DNA of 48,385 nucleotides from positions 1 through 48,385 of the IMG/VR virus record IMGVR_UViG_3300037041_000868; one strand, given 5' to 3'. The DNA comes from a virus. Numbering within the stretch: position 1 is the stretch's first letter; every line of letters starts with the position of its first letter. This document shows positions 7,643-12,013 of this stretch, in pieces. The position numbers and the translations under genes were made by a program. The notes beneath the pieces are model-generated. The model was not told the origin of the DNA. It ran no database searches and worked only from the letters and a program-made list of their open reading frames with translations.

Positions 7643-7668
7643 AGCCCCCCTTGTTAGGGGGGCTTTTT
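7643..7668 (+). terminator. Rho-independent terminator after the first early operon
   Basis: AGCCCCCC (7643-7650) pairs with GGGGGGCT (7657-7664) across a 6-base loop, followed by TTTTT (7664-7668). This ends the 6461-promoter transcript and separates it from the repeat region. Confidence 0.9.
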
Positions 7669-7679
7669 GTCGTCTTCAT

Positions 7680-7883
7680 TTTGTGAACTGACTATCCAGG
7701 TTTGTGAACTGACTATCCAGGTTTGTGAACTGGCTACACTTGTGAACTGACTATCCAGGTTTGTGAACTGGCTACACTTGTGAACTGACTATCCAGGTTT
7801 GTGAACTGGCTACACTTGTGAACTGGCTACACTTGTGAACTGGCTACACTTGTGAACTGGCTACACTTGTGAACTGGCTACAC
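7680..7883 (+). repeat. Tandem iteron array, 11 units of two types
   Basis: Units are type A, TTGTGAACTGACTATCCAGG (20-21 bp), and type B, TTGTGAACTGGCTACAC (17-18 bp), in the order A A B A B A B B B B B with no gaps. Copies: A at 7680, 7701, 7740, 7778; B at 7722, 7760, 7798, 7816, 7833, 7850, 7867. All point the same way and share the core AACTGRCTAYMC. There are no spacers, so it is not a CRISPR array. Spacing of 17-21 bp resembles replication-initiator iterons. Confidence 0.93.
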
Positions 7884-7885
7884 AA

Positions 7886-7906
7886 GTTATGTTTCCAAAA
7901 CATAAC
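7886..7906 (+). repeat. Dispersed palindrome copy 2 (perfect)
   Basis: Arms GTTATGTTT and AAACATAAC around the 3-base centre CCA. It lies two bases after the last unit of the iteron array. Confidence 0.9.
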
Positions 7907-7957
7907 AAAAAGTTTTCGGCACTGTAGTAAAAAATCCGGCGGACTGAGCGAAAATGT

Positions 7958-7996
7958 GTGTAGTCAGTTTGCAGTTTGATGTGTAGTCAGTTTGCA
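7958..7996 (-). repeat. Two inverted iteron copies
   Basis: GTGTAGTCAGTTTGCA occurs at 7958-7973 and 7981-7996. Read on the minus strand it is TGCAAACTGACTACAC, the same core as the main array, so the array and this pair face each other. Confidence 0.88.
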
Positions 7997-8014
7997 AAAC
8001 TGTGCGAATGTGGA

Positions 8015-8387
8015 CAATAAAACAGGATTTAGGCCACAAATACCCCAAAAAGGGCGGCGGCGGCCGATTTGTTTTATTACTTTGGCAATAAAAAACGTGT
8101 TCTGTTTTATTCCTGGAAGCCCTGTAGGCATTAGGCAAACTAAAGGTTCTCTCTCTCTCTCTTCCATATTAAAACAGAAATAGAAGTATATACCCAGTTC
8201 TGGAAAAATATATATTATGGCCATGTGAAGGAATGCGCGTAAAAACGAATATATATTTTTGAAAAGAGGTGTATAGTGAAAAATCCTGTTTTATTGCAAT
8301 ATTACCCCACTATCCTAGAACATTCAGTCACTTACGCGAAAACGATTTGTTTTATTGCCTGTTTTATAGGCAATTCCTGTTTTATTG
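8015..8387 (+). repeat. AT-rich core with a second repeat family (TGTTTTATT)
   Basis: CAATAAAACAGGATTT (8015-8030) is the exact inverse of 8281-8296, a 16-bp inverted repeat about 250 bp apart. Further related copies: TTGTTTTATTAC near 8068, TCTGTTTTATTCC near 8100, TTGTTTTATTGCC near 8347, and TCCTGTTTTATTGCC near 8375. A CT microsatellite (about 8149-8162) and ATATATAT tracts are in between. Confidence 0.8.
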
Positions 8388-8449
8388 CCAACTGGCTACA
8401 CAAGCAAACACCCCGTAAACTGACTATCCATGCAAACTGACTACACAAC
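8388..8449 (+). repeat. Right-hand iteron cluster, three diverged direct copies
   Basis: CCAACTGGCTACACAAG (8388-8404), GTAAACTGACTATCCATG (8415-8432) and TGCAAACTGACTACACAAC (8431-8449) share the AACTGRCTAYMC core and run in the same direction as the main array, closing the AT-rich core on the right. Confidence 0.85.
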
Positions 8450-8473
8450 TCCAAGTGGCCATAGGAACATTAT

Positions 8474-8498
8474 GGGGAACATAGTAAACCGGTTCCCC
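8474..8498 (+). promoter_or_regulatory. Inverted repeat overlapping a promoter, possible operator
   Basis: GGGGAAC (8474-8480) and GTTCCCC (8492-8498) are perfect inverted arms around 11 bases. The right arm ends 7 bases before the extended -10, so a protein bound here would block the -35/spacer region. Confidence 0.5.
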
Positions 8499-8505
8499 TC
8501 TTTTA

Positions 8506-8514
8506 TGTTATAAT
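8506..8514 (+). promoter_or_regulatory. Extended -10 promoter for the accessory gene block
   Basis: TGTTATAAT is a perfect extended -10 (TG, one base, TATAAT at 8509-8514). The -35 region (around TAAACC, 8485-8490) is poor, as usual for extended -10 promoters. It reads into the 80-aa gene at 8583. Confidence 0.6.
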
Positions 8515-8551
8515 GTAATTGTTGGAAAAAGTATTTTTGAAAAGTGCCCAA

Positions 8552-8572
8552 GTTATGTTTCCAAAACACAAG
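8552..8572 (+). repeat. Dispersed palindrome copy 3
   Basis: GTTATGTTT, CCA, AAACACAAG. The right arm runs straight into the ribosome site AAGGAG of the 8583 gene. Confidence 0.85.
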
Positions 8573-8582
8573 GAGAAACGAA

Positions 8583-8825
8583 ATGATAAAAGCATCCGCC
8601 CGACTGCTTGCCCCTGAAGCTGCCCGCGCCGCGTTTAATGCTGACCGTGCTGCGCGTAATGCCCGAAAGACGTTTAGAACTACACGTAGTGCATGTAATG
8701 CCCGTGTTGCTAAAGAAACCCTAGAAGCCGCACACGCTGCCCGCGCTGCATTAGAAACAGTGATTACTGACCGCACCCAATTTGAAGAAGCACTTACTAC
8801 CCTCAGTTATGTTTCCAAAACATAA
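8583..8825 (+). CDS. Small Ala/Arg-rich helical protein (80 aa)
   Basis: MIKASARLLAPEAARAAF... is a highly basic, alanine-rich helix made of loose repeats of the type A-ARAAF-NADRAARNARKTF-RTTRSACNAR. No family recognised; the composition suggests nucleic-acid or protein binding. ATG 8583 follows AAGGAGAAACGAA. The last codons are made by the dispersed palindrome at 8806, giving the C-terminal tail SYVSKT and the stop codon itself (within CATAAC). First gene behind the extended -10 promoter at 8506. Confidence 0.7.
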   Translation: MIKASARLLAPEAARAAFNADRAARNARKTFRTTRSACNARVAKETLEAAHAARAALETVITDRTQFEEALTTLSYVSKT

Positions 8826-8826
8826 C
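8806..8826 (+). repeat. Dispersed palindrome copy 4 (perfect)
   Basis: GTTATGTTT, CCA, AAACATAAC at the end of the 80-aa gene; it encodes YVSKT and supplies the TAA stop. Confidence 0.9.
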
Positions 8827-8852
8827 TCACACAACCCACGAAAGGAAATATC

Positions 8853-9416
8853 ATGACCGAAGACCAGTTGTTAGAAAAAGCAATCACCGAAGGTGATGAA
8901 ATCTTCATGGCGCGCATGAAGCAGATTCAGGAAATAGTGGATAGTCAGCTGGCAGTAGTGAGTGCGAAGCTGGAAGCAGCGCAGCTTAAATTAAAGCTAG
9001 CGAAGGAAGCATACGATGCCGAGACCTTTGAGATGTACCACCTGAGTGACCGAGCAACCTCAGCCGTCGTTAAAGAGTATGCCCACCGAATAGGAAGTTA
9101 TGTTTCCGAAACACAACCAATACCATCTCTCGTAGAGACATTGGCAAGAATGGAAGCCGAGATAATAGATGATGTGGCGCGTGGATTAGTTCCGGTAACC
9201 TGCGCTTCGTTCTCGGAACTGCATGACTACGTAGACGCTAACTGCTACGGTGGCTTTTGTAATATGGAGTTTGGCCAGCAGCATGGATACCCGTCAGATG
9301 ATAACTACCCACAAGAACTAGTAGACTTAATCAGTGAAGCGCAAGCCATCATAGACGGCTGGATAGGGAGAGGCGGCTTGAGTTATGTTTCCAAAACACA
9401 AGGAGAATCGAAATGA
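8853..9416 (+). CDS. Hypothetical two-part protein with internal palindrome scar (187 aa)
   Basis: Residues 1-80 form a charged coiled-coil-like helix (MTEDQLLEKAITEGDEIF...KLEAAQLKLKLAKEAYDAE). Residues 82-88 (SYVSETQ) come from an in-frame palindrome copy. Residues about 105-175 are a separate globular part (MEAEIIDDVARGLVPVTCASFSELHDYVDANCYGGFC), a pattern I associate with small phage proteins of unknown function. The C-terminus (LSYVSKTQGESK) again comes from a palindrome. ATG follows AAAGGA. The layout suggests that two once-separate genes were joined at the palindrome; this is inference. It overlaps the next gene by 4 bp (ATGA). Confidence 0.78.
   Translation: MTEDQLLEKAITEGDEIFMARMKQIQEIVDSQLAVVSAKLEAAQLKLKLAKEAYDAETFEMYHLSDRATSAVVKEYAHRIGSYVSETQPIPSLVETLARMEAEIIDDVARGLVPVTCASFSELHDYVDANCYGGFCNMEFGQQHGYPSDDNYPQELVDLISEAQAIIDGWIGRGGLSYVSKTQGESK
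9097..9117 (+). repeat. Dispersed palindrome copy 5, inside a gene
   Basis: GTTATGTTT, CCG, AAACACAAC, read in frame as YVSETQ within the 187-aa protein. Confidence 0.85.
9382..9402 (+). repeat. Dispersed palindrome copy 6
   Basis: GTTATGTTT, CCA, AAACACAAG. Encodes the tail YVSKTQ of the 187-aa protein and provides the AAGGAG region of the next gene (ATG 9413). Confidence 0.88.
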
Positions 9417-9706
9417 GTATCTACACATACGAAGTACATGACATAGATGCAGTAATAACATTCCCACCAGGCTCAGATCATTTGTTTGTGGCTAGACCAC
9501 GTGATGGAATTCTTTTCCTCACCGCTGCTGATGGCAGTACAGAACTAGACAATGACCTGGGCGCGCCTCATTGGGAAAGAACAGCGGATGGCGGGTATAC
9601 CACCAATGCGGAGTGGAACGGGGTTGAGTGTACGCACTTTTTTGTGGGCGCAAAGAATAGCATCGTTGCCCGTGTCGAAGCACTGGGCGGAACTGTTGAC
9701 TACTAA
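9413..9706 (+). CDS. Small hypothetical protein (97 aa)
   Basis: An acidic, beta-rich protein (MSIYTYEVHDIDAVITFPPGSDHLFVARPRDGILFL...), likely a compact soluble fold, without Cys/His clusters or membrane segments. AAGGAG lies 8 bases before the ATG, which overlaps the previous stop. The same AAGGAGAATCGAAATG leader precedes the next gene. Not recognised; probably an accessory early protein. Confidence 0.75.
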   Translation: MSIYTYEVHDIDAVITFPPGSDHLFVARPRDGILFLTAADGSTELDNDLGAPHWERTADGGYTTNAEWNGVECTHFFVGAKNSIVARVEALGGTVDY

Positions 9707-9717
9707 GGAGAATCGAA

Positions 9718-9930
9718 ATGATAAATGAAAAGGGGCAACTAATAATCACATGGCAAACTGAGGACGTAATAGTAGCGGCGGAAATTGGCAACATGCCCGT
9801 ACCAACTTACGATCAGTGCGTGGAAACCCTACACCTGGCCGACAGACACCACAATGCCTGCGTAGGAATCAACTGGGATATGTTGCGCGAGTGCCTTCGT
9901 ATAGTACAAGAGGGAGAACCAGATGACTGA
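9718..9930 (+). CDS. Small hypothetical protein (70 aa)
   Basis: MINEKGQLIITWQTEDVIVAA... starts with two predicted strands, followed by a helix with VETLHLADRHHNACVGINWDMLRECLRIVQEG. No known motif. Strong AAGGAG ribosome site; its last 8 bases overlap the next gene, so translation is probably coupled. Confidence 0.72.
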   Translation: MINEKGQLIITWQTEDVIVAAEIGNMPVPTYDQCVETLHLADRHHNACVGINWDMLRECLRIVQEGEPDD

Positions 9931-10198
9931 GTATGAGAGTCGAGGGTTCTCCAGCAGGGAAGACTACCTTTATTGGCTGGCCATAACACATGGCCTACCC
10001 GTGAAGCAGGTAACGAACTCAGCCCGCAGTCTGGGTGAGGCGGAAGACTTTGGACAACTGCTAACAATTTTGGATAAAATACTGGTAATAAAAAAGTGCC
10101 TGTTCAACGCCAGGATATGCACCAAGCACAAGAAGAAAGCAGCAAGGCGTACCAAGCGTAGGAAAAACGTAGCTAAACGAAAGGGAGAATTACCATGA
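9923..10198 (+). CDS. Small hypothetical protein with very basic tail (91 aa)
   Basis: The N-terminal half (MTEYESRGFSSREDYLYWLAITHGLP) looks like a small helical domain. The last 25 residues are almost all Lys, Arg and Ala (KHKKKAARRTKRRKNVAKRK), typical of a nucleic-acid-binding tail. AGGGAG lies upstream inside the preceding gene. The stop overlaps the ATG of a 16-codon leader ORF. Function unknown. Confidence 0.7.
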   Translation: MTEYESRGFSSREDYLYWLAITHGLPVKQVTNSARSLGEAEDFGQLLTILDKILVIKKCLFNARICTKHKKKAARRTKRRKNVAKRKGELP

Positions 10199-10245
10199 GT
10201 AAAGAGAGTTATGTTTCGGAAACACAAGCAGGAGAACCATCATGA
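10195..10245 (+). CDS. 16-aa leader-like peptide carrying the palindrome
   Basis: MSKESYVSETQAGEPS: ATG 10195 overlaps the previous stop (ATGA) and follows AAGGGAG; its TGA overlaps the ATG of the next gene at 10242. Most of the peptide is encoded by palindrome copy 7. It may exist only to couple translation across the palindrome hairpin, or may be a former gene remnant. Confidence 0.45.
   Translation: MSKESYVSETQAGEPS
10208..10228 (+). repeat. Dispersed palindrome copy 7
   Basis: GTTATGTTT, CGG, AAACACAAG within the 16-aa leader ORF, read as YVSETQ. Confidence 0.85.
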
Positions 10246-10412
10246 ATGGAAAACCAGTAGAAGAACTGGCCAACTGCCAGTCAGAGAAAGAAAGGAAACT
10301 CATCGAGCGTAGGAAAGAATCATTCAAACGAGAAATATCCGCCCGCGCCCTGCGAACTCGTAAGAGACTAAAGGCAAGGCGCAGTTCAACTAACCCAGAC
10401 GGGAGGAAATAA
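10242..10412 (+). CDS. Small basic protein (56 aa)
   Basis: MNGKPVEELANCQSEKERK... is a Lys/Arg/Glu-rich helix of 56 residues (about 20 basic residues), ending NPDGRK. GGAGAA lies upstream. The TAA stop overlaps the ATG of the next gene (TAATG). It could bind nucleic acid; nothing more can be said. Confidence 0.6.
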   Translation: MNGKPVEELANCQSEKERKLIERRKESFKREISARALRTRKRLKARRSSTNPDGRK

Positions 10413-10786
10413 TGAAAACAACTGAACTGAAAGGCCAAGCCCTCGATTGGGCAGTGGCTAAGTGTGAAGGATACACAGATTTAAGAACCAATCCGCACCA
10501 CCACGCCAGCACAGACGAGTTAGTTATGACCCCGCCTCGGCGCGAGTACGGAGCGGTACTTTTGGCAGACTACTGTTTCTCAACCGACTGGGCGCAGGGC
10601 GGGCCGATTATTGAGAGGGAAAGGATTGATATCTGGCGCAACGAACCATGCTGGAGTGCGTCCCGAGGGGTAGTGATACGTGGGATTGATGGGGCTACGC
10701 CACTAATTGCGGCCATGCGCTGTTATGTTGCATCTAAACTCGGTGCCGAAGTCGAGGTGCCAGACGAACTGAAAGAGGAAAAATAA
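10412..10786 (+). CDS. DUF2591-like phage protein (124 aa)
   Basis: The opening MKTTELKGQALDWAVAKCEG and later DWAQGGPIIERERIDIW...PLIAAMRCYVASKLG are typical of DUF2591, a widespread family of small proteins in phages and prophages with no established function. Length is normal for the family. GGGAGG lies 5 bases upstream; stop and next ATG overlap (TAATG). The family is usually found among accessory early genes, as here. Confidence 0.8.
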   Translation: MKTTELKGQALDWAVAKCEGYTDLRTNPHHHASTDELVMTPPRREYGAVLLADYCFSTDWAQGGPIIERERIDIWRNEPCWSASRGVVIRGIDGATPLIAAMRCYVASKLGAEVEVPDELKEEK

Positions 10787-11049
10787 TGGAACAGAAACTA
10801 ACCAACGCAATAGAGTACCTGCGCTCCAGGGACAGGTACGTACTGGACAAGGGGAATAAGTTCTTACCGACAACGTCAACCCACACTGACATAAGGAAAA
10901 CATTCGTGGAGTTCATGGAGTACCCCCGTGACATACGGGGGAGAGATGGCACTACACTGCCGCTCGCCGATTGTGTTTCTGAAACACAAGTAGTAGCAAC
11001 GCCAATAGCAGTATTTTCGTACCAAAATAGACATAGGAGAGAAGCATGA
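10786..11049 (+). CDS. Small phage protein (87 aa) with palindrome-encoded segment
   Basis: MEQKLTNAIEYLRSRDRYVLDKGNKFLPTTSTHTDIRKTFVEF resembles small phage proteins with a conserved LDKGNKF...TDIRKTF core; function unknown. After residue 60 the sequence CVSETQVVATPIAV comes from palindrome copy 8, and the remaining tail looks unrelated to the core, as if the original stop had been lost. It overlaps the next gene by 4 bases. Confidence 0.7.
   Translation: MEQKLTNAIEYLRSRDRYVLDKGNKFLPTTSTHTDIRKTFVEFMEYPRDIRGRDGTTLPLADCVSETQVVATPIAVFSYQNRHRREA
10970..10990 (+). repeat. Dispersed palindrome copy 8 (compensated arms)
   Basis: TTGTGTTT, CTG, AAACACAA. Both arms carry the A-to-G/T-to-C change relative to copy 2, so symmetry is kept: evidence that the palindrome itself is selected. 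Confidence 0.88.
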
Positions 11050-11948
11050 ACAACATGAACGGAAAACACGCAGAACTGAAAGTACAGTGGGTGCAAGACC
11101 AAAGGGATAACTGGACGCAGGTGTGGCAGTACAAAACCAAGTACCAAGATGAATGGCACGATAAAGCATCTAGTTTCGAACCCCTATGGGACGAAGACAC
11201 CCAGTACCGCAGGAAACCAGTAGTAGAAACACAAACCGAAGCACAACTTAACTTAGAGGAGAACAGCATGAACACAGATACAAAATTGATGTTAGCAAGA
11301 GTCATGGCAATAACCGCTATGAGTAAACTCATAGTAACCACAGATAACCTGGACGGGCTAACGGAGGTAATGATAAACCCACAACATAAGCACTTCCATA
11401 CCTTCGTGCAGTGGATGGCCGACCAAGTGAAAGACCCATCACGAGTATGGCAAGCCACCCGGAAAGATGGCACATGGATGGACTTGGATGCAGGGCAAGA
11501 ACCTAGGTTTTACGAGTCGAGGGAGTACCGTCCGAAACCAGAAGAAGCAGAGACTGAGTTCGACTGCGTAATAGAAACAACAGAAGACCCCGGCCTACCT
11601 GGCACAGAAGCAGCTGCGATGTGGCAGCACGACAGAGGCAACGTACCGCCCACTCCGTGGCAGGCGACCCGTAAGGACGGCTCATGGATGGATATAGGGA
11701 TTAACACCGAGCCTAGGTGGTTCAACTCGCGCAGGTATCGACGGAAACCAGCTGAAGCAGTGCCATTAGTGCGGAGAGACGGGGTGTATACCTACGCAAT
11801 GATGATAGACGCTGACAGAGACATCGGAGTTTGTTCGGGGGAGAAACCCGCGCATGAATTACTGGAGTATTGCCGCAGGGAAAACCTGACAATAATACGA
11901 GGGCCGTACACGGTAACTGTGCGTAATGGAAAGGTTATAGCAGGCTAA
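11046..11948 (+). CDS. Hypothetical protein with three W-x-W-type repeats (300 aa)
   Basis: Three copies of a roughly 35-45-residue unit are visible: residues about 14-58 (WVQDQRDNWTQVW...QYRRKP), 140-173 (WQATRKDGTWMDL...REYRPKP) and 205-240 (WQATRKDGSWMDIGI...RRYRRKP). Each begins with Trp, has a Gly/Trp turn and ends YR-KP; such repeats are common in phage accessory proteins of unknown role. Between them are acidic linkers. The C-terminal 55 residues (VRRDGVYTYAMMIDADRDIG) form another domain. ATG 11046 (or 11055) follows AGGAGAG. A UUCG hairpin follows the stop. Confidence 0.78.
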   Translation: MNNMNGKHAELKVQWVQDQRDNWTQVWQYKTKYQDEWHDKASSFEPLWDEDTQYRRKPVVETQTEAQLNLEENSMNTDTKLMLARVMAITAMSKLIVTTDNLDGLTEVMINPQHKHFHTFVQWMADQVKDPSRVWQATRKDGTWMDLDAGQEPRFYESREYRPKPEEAETEFDCVIETTEDPGLPGTEAAAMWQHDRGNVPPTPWQATRKDGSWMDIGINTEPRWFNSRRYRRKPAEAVPLVRRDGVYTYAMMIDADRDIGVCSGEKPAHELLEYCRRENLTIIRGPYTVTVRNGKVIAG

Positions 11949-11956
11949 CATCGAAC

Positions 11957-11972
11957 GGGGGCTTCGGCCCCC
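11957..11972 (+). terminator. GGGGGC-TTCG-GCCCCC hairpin
   Basis: A perfect 6-bp GC stem with a UUCG tetraloop directly after the 300-aa gene. The following bases (ACTATTTGTGTTT) are only moderately T-rich, so termination is probably partial. The same hairpin recurs at 26872. Confidence 0.6.
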
Positions 11973-11976
11973 ACTA

Positions 11977-11997
11977 TTTGTGTTTCCAAAACATAAT
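11977..11997 (+). repeat. Dispersed palindrome copy 9
   Basis: TTTGTGTTT, CCA, AAACATAAT, immediately after the UUCG hairpin and 16 bases before ATG 12014. Confidence 0.8.
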
Positions 11998-12013
11998 TAC
12001 GAAAGGGTTCACC

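Larger units (their letters stand above)
7680..8449 (+). other. Candidate replication origin / gene-free region
   Basis: No convincing gene lies between 7621 and 8582. The stretch contains the 11-unit array, two iterons in inverted orientation (7958, 7981), an AT-rich core with ATATATATT tracts (8207-8260) and a second family of TGTTTTATT repeats, then three more direct iterons (8388-8449). Direct repeats beside an easily melted AT-rich segment match the plan of an iteron origin. Alternatives are a packaging site, a regulator sink or remnants of transposon ends. Function is inference; the repeats are seen directly. Confidence 0.55.

Noticed and set aside
7680-7883. CRISPR array
   Set aside because: The units are tandem with no unique spacers and no cas genes are present.
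8149-8162. CT dinucleotide tract as a functional element
   Set aside because: Too short and simple to support any function; mentioned only as part of the AT-rich core.
7887-8224. Short frames of 60-90 codons on both strands within the repeat region
   Set aside because: No ribosome sites, and they overlap repeats and one another on both strands; the low-complexity AT-rich sequence produces chance frames.
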